Shown one piece after another: positions 16,835 to 24,961 of a stretch of 64,000 nucleotides of DNA; position 1 is the first letter of the stretch; every line of letters begins with the position of its first letter. Location of the stretch: the NCBI RefSeq assembly GCF_000377785.1, contig NZ_KB898724.1:248001-312000 (forward strand). Direction: 5' to 3'. The notes beneath the pieces were generated by a model. The model made no database searches. It saw nothing but the letters and a program-made list of their open reading frames with translations, and had not been told where the DNA came from. Made by a program: the position numbers and the translations under genes. Source of the stretch: Thioalkalivibrio sp. ALJ24 (lineage in GTDB: Bacteria > Pseudomonadota > Gammaproteobacteria > Ectothiorhodospirales > Ectothiorhodospiraceae).

Positions 16835-17865
16835 GGGGCAGGGGCTCCGTGGTCCCGGGCCCGGGAAGCGGCCACCGCCGCCCCCAGCAGACCCGGCTCG
16901 GGATGGATGATCAGTTCCACCGGCAGGCGTTCCAGCAGGTCTTCCATCGGCGGGCGTGCGCGGAAGGCCTCGCGGAAGGCCGGTGCGAGAAAATGGTCGG
17001 CCCAGCGCGGGGCAATGCCGCCGCCGATAAAGACGCCGCCGCGTGGCAGGGCCGTCAGGGCCATGTCGGCCAGCTGGCCGGCATACAGGGTCACGAAGCG
17101 GCGTATCACCGCCAGCGCGGCCGCGTGGCCGGTGTCGGCCAGCGTGCTGATTGCGGCGGCGGGCTCGGCGGCGGCCAGCGCGCGCCCCAGCTCCGGGTCG
17201 TCACGGCGCTCCAGCTCGAAGCGCCCGATGCGCGCGATGCCGCGCCCGCTGAGCAGATGTTCCCGGGTGCAAAGGCCGGCCTCGGCGGTGACGAAGGCAG
17301 CCAGTTCGTTCTCCTCGGCATCGGCCGGGGAGAAACGCGCGTGGCCGCCTTCACCCGGATGGATCGCCGGCGGAACGGGTTCGCCGTCTCCGGTCGTGTT
17401 CGGGGTTACCAGACAGGTGCCCAGCCCGGTGCCCGCGCCGGTGACCAGCCGCGGTCCGCTCGGATCCGCTTCGCCCTGCTGCAGGATCAGCCGGTCTTCC
17501 GGCGTCAGGGCCTCCAGACAGGCGCCGACCGCCGCGAAATCGTTGAGCAGGGCGACCGGCACGCCGGCGCTCGCCGCCAGGTCGCTGGCGGTGAGCGCCG
17601 GCCAGTCGAGGTTGGTGACGCGCGCGTGTTCTCCGTGCACCGGACCGGCCACCGCCAGTCCGGCACCCCGGAACTGCACCCCGGCCTGTTCCGGCCGCGC
17701 CAGCCAGTCCGCGAGGATCGCGTCCGGTCCGGGGTACTCGCGGCTGGGGTAGCGGGTGATGGCGTGCAGGTGCCAGGTTCCGTGCGCGTACTCGGCCCGC
17801 GCCAGGCGGGTGTTGGTCCCGCCGACGTCGGCGACGATCAGCTGCATGCGTTCCCTGCCGGTCAT
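16831..17865 (-). CDS. glk: Glucokinase
   Basis: ATP-dependent phosphorylation of glucose to glucose 6-phosphate, hexokinase/ROK-like fold. The 344 residues show the N-terminal phosphate loop IVADVGGTNTRLARAEY, the adenosine region GAGTGLGTCLV, the active-site region ALLNDFAAVGACLEAL, the catalytic block EGGHARFSPADAEENELAAF and GGVFIGGGIAPRW. M7 (MQLIVADVGG) is an alternative start. It lies inside the conserved rsmA-apaG-apaH order, which in E. coli has no glucokinase, and overlaps apaG by 4 bases. An 87-base gap separates it from rsmA, so it may have its own promoter. Confidence 0.93.
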   Translation of the reverse strand: MTGRERMQLIVADVGGTNTRLARAEYAHGTWHLHAITRYPSREYPGPDAILADWLARPEQAGVQFRGAGLAVAGPVHGEHARVTNLDWPALTASDLAASAGVPVALLNDFAAVGACLEALTPEDRLILQQGEADPSGPRLVTGAGTGLGTCLVTPNTTGDGEPVPPAIHPGEGGHARFSPADAEENELAAFVTAEAGLCTREHLLSGRGIARIGRFELERRDDPELGRALAAAEPAAAISTLADTGHAAALAVIRRFVTLYAGQLADMALTALPRGGVFIGGGIAPRWADHFLAPAFREAFRARPPMEDLLERLPVELIIHPEPGLLGAAVAASRARDHGAPAP

Positions 17866-17952
17866 GGCTCCATGGTAACGCGAACGTCCCTCGCCGGGAG
17901 AAAGACGGATGCGGCGCGGGGCCGTGCAGGTGCCCGGGTGTATGTGCTCGGG

Positions 17953-18798
17953 TCACTCGGCCGGGTCGGGGGCGGGATCGCGGGTGCGCCGGGCGAGGGC
18001 ATCGAAGCCGGCGATGTCCACGGTCTCCGGGCGCTGGCCCGGATCGAGGCCGGCGGCCTCGATGTCCGTGGCCTCCAGCAGGCCGGCGAGTCCGCGGCGC
18101 AGGGTCTTGCGCCGGCTGGAGAAGGCGCGGTTGACCAGGGCGGCGAAGGCCGGCAGGCGGTCGGCCGGTACCTGCGGCTCAGTGTCGGGGACGATACGCA
18201 CCACCGCGGAGTGCACCTTCGGCGGCGGGCGGAAGGCCCCCGGCGGGACCCCGAGAAGTTCGGTGGCGCGGGCGCGGGCGGCGACCATCACGCTCAGGCG
18301 CCCGTAGCGCTTGCTGCCGGGGCCGGCGGTGATGCGTTCCACCACCTCGCGCTGCAGCAGGAAATGCATGTCGCGGATGCGTTCGCTCTGCCCCAGCAGG
18401 TGGAACAGCAGCGGGGTCGAGATGTTGTAGGGCAGGTTGCCGACTACCCGCCAGCCATCGTGCGGGGTCTCGCCGAGATCCGCCAGGTCCAGCGCCAGGG
18501 CGTCGCCGGTGTGCAGGATCAGGCGTTCGGGCGGAAAACGTTCGCGCAGGGCAGCGGCCAGGTCGCGGTCGATCTCCACCGCCTCGAGCCGTTCCAGCCG
18601 TTCCAGTAACGGCCCGGTCAGGGCTCCGCGCCCGGGGCCGATCTCCAGCATGCGGTCCTGTGGCCGTGGATCGATCGCGCGCACGATGCGCTGCAGGATC
18701 GCCGGGTCGTGCAGGAAGTTCTGCCCGAAGCGGCGGCGCACCGGCCCGGGTGCGTCTTCGGAGACGGCTTCGCGCCGGGAACCGCGGCGCCGGCTCAC
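17953..18798 (-). CDS. rsmA: 16S rRNA (adenine1518/1519-N6)-dimethyltransferase
   Basis: Also called KsgA: dimethylates two adjacent adenines in the 3' terminal hairpin of 16S rRNA using S-adenosylmethionine, a late 30S assembly checkpoint. Motifs in the 281 residues: RRFGQNFLHD, the SAM loop EIGPGRGALTGPLL, the target-base motif NLPYNIST, and AFRPPPKVHSAVVR. The start is GTG 18798, whose TG is shared with the pdxA stop (GTGA). The open frame extends upstream through pdxA on another frame, but that part is unrelated. The N-terminal 25 residues are Arg-rich and may bind RNA. Confidence 0.95.
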   Translation of the reverse strand: MSRRRGSRREAVSEDAPGPVRRRFGQNFLHDPAILQRIVRAIDPRPQDRMLEIGPGRGALTGPLLERLERLEAVEIDRDLAAALRERFPPERLILHTGDALALDLADLGETPHDGWRVVGNLPYNISTPLLFHLLGQSERIRDMHFLLQREVVERITAGPGSKRYGRLSVMVAARARATELLGVPPGAFRPPPKVHSAVVRIVPDTEPQVPADRLPAFAALVNRAFSSRRKTLRRGLAGLLEATDIEAAGLDPGQRPETVDIAGFDALARRTRDPAPDPAE

Positions 18799-19790
18799 CG
18801 GGCGCCCCCCGCGGCCAGCCGGCAGGCCAGCGCCTCGGCGGCCGCCAGGCTGCCGGGGTCGGCGTGGCCGGTGCCGGCCAGGTCCAGTGCCGTGCCGTGA
18901 TCCACGGACGTGCGCACGAAGGGCAGGCCGAGGGTCACGTTGACCGCCTCGCCGAAGCCGGCATGTTTGAGCACCGGCAGTCCCTGGTCGTGGTACATCG
19001 CGAGCACTGCATCCGCCGTGGCCAGCGCGCGCGGGGTGAAGGCGGTGTCGGCCGGCAGCGGGCCGACCAGCTGCATGCCGCGCTCGCGCAGGCGGTTGAG
19101 TACCGGCTCGATGACGTTCTGTTCTTCCTGCCCCAGCACGCCGCCTTCGCCGGCATGCGGATTGAGGCCGAGCACGGCGATGCGCGGCCGCGCGAGGCCG
19201 AAATCGCGGCGCAGGTCGTGGTCGAGGATATGCAGGGTGCGTTCCAGGGCCGGCGCGGAGATCGCGTCGGGGACCTCGCGCAGGGGCAGATGCGTGGTCA
19301 CCAGGGCGACCCGCAGGTCGCCGGCAACCAGCATCATCACCGGGCGGCCCGATCCGGCGCGCTCGGCCAGCCATTCGGTGTGACCGGTGAAATCGTGGCC
19401 GGCGCGGTGGATCACGCCCTTGTGTACCGGTGCCGTGACCATCGCGTCGAACCGGCCCTCAAGGCAGCCGTCGGCAGCCGCGGCCAGCAGAGCCAGCACG
19501 TGGCCGGCGTTGGCCGGCTCCAGCTGTCCCGGGACCACGCGGGCCTCCACGGGCTGTTCCAGCAGCTCGAGGGTGCCGGCGGGGGTGGCCCGGCGCGGGG
19601 CCTCGGGGTCGAAGCCGCGCAGGGTCAGGTCGATGCCGAGTTCGCGCGCGCGCCGCTCGAGCACGCCGGGGTCGCCGATGGCGACCCGCTGGGCGTTGCC
19701 CGCGGAGCGTGCCAGCATGGCCAGCAGGTCGGGCCCGATACCGGCGGGTTCGCCGGCGGTCAGGGCCAGCCGCGGGACGGGTTCGGTCAT
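18795..19790 (-). CDS. pdxA: 4-hydroxythreonine-4-phosphate dehydrogenase
   Basis: Fifth step of deoxyxylulose-5-phosphate-dependent pyridoxal phosphate synthesis: NAD-dependent oxidation of 4-phosphohydroxy-L-threonine. The 331 residues begin LALTAGEPAGIGPDLLAMLA and contain the metal/substrate blocks VTAPVHKGVIHRAG, FTGHTEWLAE, VLGLNPHAGEGGVLG and MYHDQGLPVLKHAGFGEAVN. Overlaps rsmA by 4 bases and follows surA by 4 bases. Confidence 0.96.
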   Translation of the reverse strand: MTEPVPRLALTAGEPAGIGPDLLAMLARSAGNAQRVAIGDPGVLERRARELGIDLTLRGFDPEAPRRATPAGTLELLEQPVEARVVPGQLEPANAGHVLALLAAAADGCLEGRFDAMVTAPVHKGVIHRAGHDFTGHTEWLAERAGSGRPVMMLVAGDLRVALVTTHLPLREVPDAISAPALERTLHILDHDLRRDFGLARPRIAVLGLNPHAGEGGVLGQEEQNVIEPVLNRLRERGMQLVGPLPADTAFTPRALATADAVLAMYHDQGLPVLKHAGFGEAVNVTLGLPFVRTSVDHGTALDLAGTGHADPGSLAAAEALACRLAAGGAR

Positions 19791-19794
19791 TCGT

Positions 19795-21270
19795 TCAGGA
19801 TGCGAGTTCGTCGACGCGATATTCGACGTAGGCGCCTTCCCGCAGGCGGCGCAGCCACAGCTCCATCTCGTCTTCGCGCTTGCGGTTCTGCAGTACTTCG
19901 CGGGCGCGGGCGCGGATCTGCTCGCGGGTGGTGTCCACCTCGCGGCGGTCCAGCACCTCGATGATGTGCCAGCCGAATTCGCTCTGCACCGGCTCGCTGA
20001 TCTCGCCCGGCGGCAGCTGGTTCATGGCCTGTTCGAAGCCGGGGACCAGCTCCCCGGGGCTGATCCAGCCCAGACGGCCACCCTGGGCCGCGGAGCCCGG
20101 GTCGTCGGAGTTGCCGCGGGCCAGGTCGCCGAAGTCGTCGCCCTCCTGCAGACGGTTGTACAGCGAGCGGATCTGACGTTCGGCCTCTTCCTCGCTGCGC
20201 ACCTGATCGGGGCTGATGAGGATGTGGCGTACCTCGGTCTGCTGCACGGTGGTCTGGTCACCGCCCTCGCGGTCTTCGAGGCGGATGATGTGGAAGCCCT
20301 GAGGCGAGCGCAGCACGTCGCTGACCGCGCCGGAACGCATCAGGATCGCCTGGCGCGCGAGCAGTGCCGGCAGTTCGGCCGGTTCGCGCCACCCGAGGTC
20401 ACCGCCTTCCATGGCCGCCGGGCCGTCGGAGGCCTCGGTTGCGACGACGGCGAAGTCCTCGCCTTCACGCACCCGGCGGCGCAGCTCCTCGGCCTTTTCG
20501 CGGGCCTCGCGGATCTCGCTGCTGGAGGCGTCCTGCGGGACCGCCACCAGGATGTGCGACAGGCGGTAGCGCACGTCGCGGTCGATGGCCCCGCTCTCGG
20601 AGGCGATCAGGTCGTCGATCTCCTGATCGGAGACCCGCACCTGGCGGTCCACCTGGCGGCTGCGCAGCTGGTTGATGGTCAGTTCCGTGCGGATCTGTTC
20701 GCGGAAGGCCTCGAAGTCCACGCCGTCCTGCATCAGGGCCTGGCGCAGCTGCGGCAGGGTCAGCCGGTTCTCGCGGGCGATGCTCTCCATGGCCCGGTTG
20801 AGGGTCATCTCGTCGATGTTGATGCCGATCCGGCGGGCTTCCTGCAGCTGTACGCGTTCGGTCACCAGCTGTTCCATCACCTGCCGCGCGAGGGTGTTCT
20901 GGTCCGGGGGTTGCTGTCCCTGTTCGGACATCTGCTGGGCGACCAGATTCATGCGCTCCACCAGCTCGCGCTGGGTGATCACGTCTTCCTCGACAATGGC
21001 GAGGATGCGGTCGGTGAACTGATCTTCTTCCGGCGGGGTGATGGCCGGGGCGGGGGTCCCCGCATCGCTGGCGGCGCCCGGGGTGACCGGTGCCTGCACG
21101 CCGGCATCGGGTGCGGCGGCCTCGCCCGCCCCGTCATCGGGCATCGACAGCGGCGCCTGCTGGGCGTGGGCCAGCGGGGAAAGGGTCAGGGCCAGTCCGG
21201 CCAGCAGCAGGGGGCGGGCAAGCATGCCCGCACGGCGACCGACGGTTCTAGCGGTCGGGATGTGCATCAT
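19795..21270 (-). CDS. surA: Periplasmic chaperone / peptidyl-prolyl isomerase SurA
   Basis: Outer-membrane protein chaperone that escorts unfolded beta-barrels, including LptD upstream, to the BAM complex. From ATG 21270 it has 491 residues: a signal peptide ending SPLAHA, a Pro/Ala/Asp-rich linker, the SurA N-terminal helical core (ILAIVEEDVITQRELVERMN through QLRSRQVDRQVRVSDQEIDD), and two parvulin domains starting RLSHILVAVP and EVRHILISPD, each with a GG-D/R-LGW segment. The Pro/Ala linker before the core is longer than in E. coli. The start is uncertain: TTG 21279, ATG 21270, 21267 and 21225 are all in frame; the first three overlap the lptD end. Confidence 0.93.
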   Translation of the reverse strand: MMHIPTARTVGRRAGMLARPLLLAGLALTLSPLAHAQQAPLSMPDDGAGEAAAPDAGVQAPVTPGAASDAGTPAPAITPPEEDQFTDRILAIVEEDVITQRELVERMNLVAQQMSEQGQQPPDQNTLARQVMEQLVTERVQLQEARRIGINIDEMTLNRAMESIARENRLTLPQLRQALMQDGVDFEAFREQIRTELTINQLRSRQVDRQVRVSDQEIDDLIASESGAIDRDVRYRLSHILVAVPQDASSSEIREAREKAEELRRRVREGEDFAVVATEASDGPAAMEGGDLGWREPAELPALLARQAILMRSGAVSDVLRSPQGFHIIRLEDREGGDQTTVQQTEVRHILISPDQVRSEEEAERQIRSLYNRLQEGDDFGDLARGNSDDPGSAAQGGRLGWISPGELVPGFEQAMNQLPPGEISEPVQSEFGWHIIEVLDRREVDTTREQIRARAREVLQNRKREDEMELWLRRLREGAYVEYRVDELAS

Positions 21271-23479
21271 ATCCGGCAATACCTTCGCTCAGGATGCTGT
21301 CGACTCCACCGTCGAAACGGGCCAGTCCGTCCAGCGTGATCTGGAAATGGATCGCGTTGTCGTAGTTCAGGTCGGAATCCAGCGAACGTCGGGCGACCAC
21401 CCGCAATCCATAACAGCAACTACGATACTGGAGACCGGCCAGAAGTTCGAGATCGCGCTCGCTGCGCAGGCTGTAGTTCCAGCGGCCGATCAGATCGATC
21501 CGGTCGCCCGCGGGCCACAACACGGAGACATCGGTCTGTTCCAGCTGGTCGGCCCGCTGGCGGTAGCCGAGGTTGATGTGGCGCCGTTCGTCGGGGTTCC
21601 AGGAGACGCTCAGGGCGGCCAGGGAGGTGTCCTCTTGCTCGCGGTTGTAGAGCACCGAACCCCGCCCGTCCCAGGCGTCGCCGACCCGCAGGCGGCCCTC
21701 GACCGCCAGATCGGAGTGGCGCTCTTCCAGTGCGGGGTCGCCGGGGTTGCGGCGGACCTCGCGGTCGCGGAAGTAGCGAATCTCGCCGATCGAGAGTTGC
21801 GCGCGTTCCTGACCGCTGGCGGTGTCCAGGATGCGGCTGGTCAGCGCAGCGGTCAGCTGATGGGTGTCGCCCACCCGGTCGGCGCCGGTGAAACGGTCCA
21901 GACTGAACAGGTTGTCGAAGCTGAATTCGCGTTCGCCGGTGTCGAAAACCGGGATGTCGTCCTGATCACGAAAGGGCACATAGCCGTAGAAAAGCCGCGG
22001 CTCCAGGGTCTGCAGCCGTTCGCCGTCGGCCAGGTCGCGTTCGAAGATCAGGCCGCTGTCCAGCGAGGCATGCGGCACGGTGCGGCGGATGGACTCGGGG
22101 CCGGGTTCGCCCCGGCGGTCCAGGTCGTATGCGGTGTAGCGCACGCCGGCGCTCGGCTCGACGAACAGCCCGCCGGTGTCGTAACGCCAGGCCACCTTCG
22201 GGTCGAGGTCGAAGCGCGTGCCCGTGGGCCGGTCCGAGACCCGCTCCTGGCGGGCGAAGCGCACCAGTTCAGCGTCCAGGTCCCAGGTGACTCCCCCGCC
22301 GGCCCATTCGCCGGCGTACTCGCCGGCCTCGAGCGTGATCTGGGGCAGGCGCTGGTAGGGTTCGCGGCGCTCGGCGACGTCGGTGTCGACGATCTGGTAA
22401 TCCTCGATACGGGTGCGCAGGCGATACTGCGGCCGGTTCCAGGTCAGGTCGGCGCGCCGGCGCAGGTCGCGCACCGAGCCGGAGTAGCGGTCGGCGGAGC
22501 CGAAATCGCGGAAATAGTCGGGATCGGAGACGTCCGCGGCGTCGATGTCCAGCCGCAGGTCCGAGGTCAGGCGGGTGCGGTGTTCCCAGGCGACGAACTG
22601 GCGATCCTCGCCGGTCTCGCGATCGTCCGGCAGGTAGCGGAAATCGATCATGCCCTCGTGTGACGGTCGCAGGTAGCGGAACTCGGTACCCAGCTTGACC
22701 CCGCGGTCGGCCATGATGCGCGGCGTGAACGTGGCGTCGTAATTGGGGGCGATGTTCCAGTACCACGGCAGGGACAGATCGGCACCGGTGCGCCCGCCGG
22801 TGCCGAAACTGGGCAGCAGGAAGCCGGACTTGCGCCGGTCGTCCAGGGGGAAATCGATATACGGGGTGTAGGCCACCGGGACGTTGCGCACGCGCAGCAC
22901 GGCGTGGCGGGCGACGCCCCGACCGCTTTCCTGGTCGAGATCGAGGCGGGCCGCGTCCAGGCGCCAGGAGTCGCGGTCCACCGGGCAGGTGGTGTATTGC
23001 GCCTGCTCGAAGCGGTGACGGTCACGATCGAGCTGCATGCCGGTGCCGGCCTCGCCGCGTGCCGGGACCGAACGCACCATGTAGTCGATGCGGGTCAGCT
23101 CGCCGGTGTCGTCGTCGATGCCGAAACGGCCGTCCTCGCCCTCCAGCAGCAGGTCGCCGTCGAACAGCCGGACCGCACCTTCGGTACGGGCCACCCCGCG
23201 TGCGCGGTCGTAGTCGAGGACCTCGGCATCCAGACGCTGGCGGTCGCGGAACAGCCCCACGTCCCCCTCGGCGCGGACCCGGTCGCCTTCGCGCAACACG
23301 TGATCGGCATCGATCTCGCGCACCCCGGGCGGCAGCTCGCGCAGCTCGGGCCACACGGCCTCCGGGGCAAAGGCGCAGCCGGGCGGGCGTTCACCGCCGA
23401 ACGCGGTGTCCGCCGCGCCGGCTGCCGGTGCCGCTGCCATCAGCAGCAGGGACACGGCCGCGGCGCGCGCCGGCTGCAT
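21248..23479 (-). CDS. lptD: LPS-assembly outer membrane protein LptD
   Basis: Outer-membrane beta-barrel that, with LptE, inserts lipopolysaccharide into the outer leaflet. The 743 residues start with a signal peptide (AAAVSLLLMAAAPAAGAA). Next comes an OstA/LptA-like jellyroll (about 50-200; VREIDADHVLREGDRVRAEG, RGVARTEGAVRLFDGDLLLE) and then the barrel, with the signature VPVAYTPYIDFPLDDRRKSG and FLLPSFGTGGRTGADLSLPW. The cysteines allow the usual long-range disulfides: one near residue 35, one in QYTTCPVD, and a pair in YRSCCYGL near the C-terminus. It follows adk by 6 bases and overlaps surA, an unusual adk-lptD junction. Confidence 0.95.
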   Translation of the reverse strand: MQPARAAAVSLLLMAAAPAAGAADTAFGGERPPGCAFAPEAVWPELRELPPGVREIDADHVLREGDRVRAEGDVGLFRDRQRLDAEVLDYDRARGVARTEGAVRLFDGDLLLEGEDGRFGIDDDTGELTRIDYMVRSVPARGEAGTGMQLDRDRHRFEQAQYTTCPVDRDSWRLDAARLDLDQESGRGVARHAVLRVRNVPVAYTPYIDFPLDDRRKSGFLLPSFGTGGRTGADLSLPWYWNIAPNYDATFTPRIMADRGVKLGTEFRYLRPSHEGMIDFRYLPDDRETGEDRQFVAWEHRTRLTSDLRLDIDAADVSDPDYFRDFGSADRYSGSVRDLRRRADLTWNRPQYRLRTRIEDYQIVDTDVAERREPYQRLPQITLEAGEYAGEWAGGGVTWDLDAELVRFARQERVSDRPTGTRFDLDPKVAWRYDTGGLFVEPSAGVRYTAYDLDRRGEPGPESIRRTVPHASLDSGLIFERDLADGERLQTLEPRLFYGYVPFRDQDDIPVFDTGEREFSFDNLFSLDRFTGADRVGDTHQLTAALTSRILDTASGQERAQLSIGEIRYFRDREVRRNPGDPALEERHSDLAVEGRLRVGDAWDGRGSVLYNREQEDTSLAALSVSWNPDERRHINLGYRQRADQLEQTDVSVLWPAGDRIDLIGRWNYSLRSERDLELLAGLQYRSCCYGLRVVARRSLDSDLNYDNAIHFQITLDGLARFDGGVDSILSEGIAGYDAHPDR

Positions 23480-23485
23480 CGCGAT

Positions 23486-24127
23486 TCAGGCCAGCAGGCC
23501 GCGGATTTCGTCGAAGATCAGCTCCATGTCCCGCGTGCCGTCGATGTGCCGGAGCAGGCCATTCCCGTCGTAGTACTCGATCAGCGGGCGGGTCTGTTCC
23601 TCGTAGACCTTGAGACGGTTGACCACGGTCTCTTCGGTGTCATCGGCACGATGGATCAGGTTGCCGCCACACTGGTCGCAGACGCCTTCCTTCTGCGGCG
23701 GGAAGGTGTGGGTGTTGAACACCGCACCGCAGCTCTCGCAGGAGACCCGGCCGGTCAGACGCTGCTTGAGTTCGTCGAACGGCACGTCGATCTGGATCGC
23801 GCGGTCGAGCGGGCGCTCGATGTCGGCCAGCATGCCGTCCAGGGCCTCGGCCTGGGCGCAGTTGCGCGGGAACCCGTCGAGGATGAAGCCCTTTTCCGCA
23901 TCGGGCTCCTGCAGACGGTCGCGGATCAGGCCCAGCACCAGGTCGTCGGGGACCAGCTGGCCGGCGTCCATGGCGCTCTTCGCCTTCAGGCCCAGCTCGG
24001 TCTCGGCCGCCACCGCCGCGCGCAACAGGTCGCCGGTGGAGATCTGGGGGATGCCGAAGTGGCTGACCATCTTCTTGGCCTGGGTGCCCTTGCCGGATCC
24101 GGGGGCGCCCATCAGGACGATTCGCAT
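23486..24127 (-). CDS. adk: Adenylate kinase, zinc-lid type
   Basis: Reversible phosphate transfer ATP + AMP to 2 ADP. The 213 residues begin [20 protein letters not shown] with a P-loop; AMP-binding [13 protein letters not shown] and [15 protein letters not shown] follow. The LID carries four cysteines (C130, C133, C150, C153 in CESCG and CDQCG), a structural zinc site that the E. coli enzyme lacks but many Gram-positive and some proteobacterial enzymes have. ATG 24127 is fixed by AGGAG at good spacing. First gene of the minus-strand run through apaH and divergent from ppa. A zinc-requiring essential kinase links well with the ZnuABC importer in the same window. Confidence 0.96.
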   Translation of the reverse strand: MRIVLMGAPGSGKGTQAKKMVSHFGIPQISTGDLLRAAVAAETELGLKAKSAMDAGQLVPDDLVLGLIRDRLQEPDAEKGFILDGFPRNCAQAEALDGMLADIERPLDRAIQIDVPFDELKQRLTGRVSCESCGAVFNTHTFPPQKEGVCDQCGGNLIHRADDTEETVVNRLKVYEEQTRPLIEYYDGNGLLRHIDGTRDMELIFDEIRGLLA

Positions 24128-24246
24128 AATTGACTCCTGCCGTGTGCCGCACGAGTGGACCGCGCCGGCACGTGGATTGGGTATCGAAAACGCAGGCGGA
24201 CTTATACCGACTGACCGGAGGCCTCGCAAGCGAGCACCGGGAACCG

Positions 24247-24274
24247 TTCACCTGTTGCGCAGTCCCGTTATAAT
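24247..24274 (+). promoter_or_regulatory. Sigma70-type promoter of ppa
   Basis: A perfect TATAAT at 24269-24274 with TTCACC 16 bases upstream at 24247-24252, in otherwise GC-rich DNA, 32 bases before the ppa ATG. Confidence 0.6.
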
Positions 24275-24305
24275 GCCGCGCCAACCAATCAAGCGGAAAG
24301 AGACG

Positions 24306-24842
24306 ATGGATCTGAATCAGATTGAAGCCGGGAAGGATCTGCCCGATGACATGAACGTGGTCATCGAGATCCCCGCCCATGGCCAGCCGGTCAAGTACGA
24401 GGTGGACAAGGACAGCGGAGCGCTGATGGTCGACCGTTTCATGACGGTGGCCATGTTCTATCCCTGCAACTATGGCTTCGTGCCGCAGACCCTGTCGGAG
24501 GACGGCGACCCGGTGGACGTGCTGGTGATCACCCCGGTGCCGCTGCTGCCCGGTTCGGTGGTGCGTGCGCGTCCGGTGGGCGTGCTGCAGATGTCCGACG
24601 AGGCCGGTCCGGATGCCAAGATCCTGGCGGTGCCGCTGACCAAGCTGCATCCGGGGTACGAGAGCGTGAAAGGGCCCGAAGATGTGTCGCAGGAGCTGCT
24701 CGACAGCATCAAGCACTTCTTCGAGCACTACAAGGAGCTCGAGGCCGGCAAGTGGGTGAAGGTCGAGGGCTGGGCGGACGCCGAGGCCGCCAGGACGGAG
24801 ATTCTTGCCAGCCACAAGCGTTTTCAGAAGAGCAAGATCTGA
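24306..24842 (+). CDS. ppa: Inorganic pyrophosphatase (family I)
   Basis: Mg-dependent hydrolysis of pyrophosphate to phosphate, pulling biosynthetic reactions forward. The 178 residues match the hexameric bacterial type: [40 protein letters not shown], the catalytic aspartates in [13 protein letters not shown], and [11 protein letters not shown]. The ATG at 24306 follows a purine-rich CGGAAAG. Own promoter, divergent from adk. Confidence 0.97.
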   Translation: MDLNQIEAGKDLPDDMNVVIEIPAHGQPVKYEVDKDSGALMVDRFMTVAMFYPCNYGFVPQTLSEDGDPVDVLVITPVPLLPGSVVRARPVGVLQMSDEAGPDAKILAVPLTKLHPGYESVKGPEDVSQELLDSIKHFFEHYKELEAGKWVKVEGWADAEAARTEILASHKRFQKSKI

Positions 24843-24872
24843 AGCAGGCCGCGCGCCCGTTGGCCTGCGCGG

Positions 24873-24906
24873 TGCGGACCGGGGGGATGCTGCCCCCCGG
24901 TCCGCA
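24873..24906 (+). terminator. Strong hairpin after ppa
   Basis: Perfect 14-bp stem (24873-24886 with 24893-24906; TGCGGACCGGGGGG and its complement) and a 6-base loop, 31 bases after the ppa stop. There is no T-tract, so it may act as an intrinsic terminator of the GC-rich kind, an RNA end protector, or a rho-assisted site. Confidence 0.6.
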
Positions 24907-24961
24907 TGCGCGCGTGCGGCGCACCCCGGGGTGGCCCTGATGGCCGCAGGCGGGTGCGTGC

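Noticed and set aside
14750-17752. 1,000-residue plus-strand open frame
   Set aside because: It spans olsA in a wrong frame and runs antisense to apaH, apaG and glk. Composition is Gly/Ala/Arg/Pro-rich and no motif is present.
17866-17952. Small gene between rsmA and glk
   Set aside because: The 87-base interval has no start with a ribosome-binding site and no credible frame.
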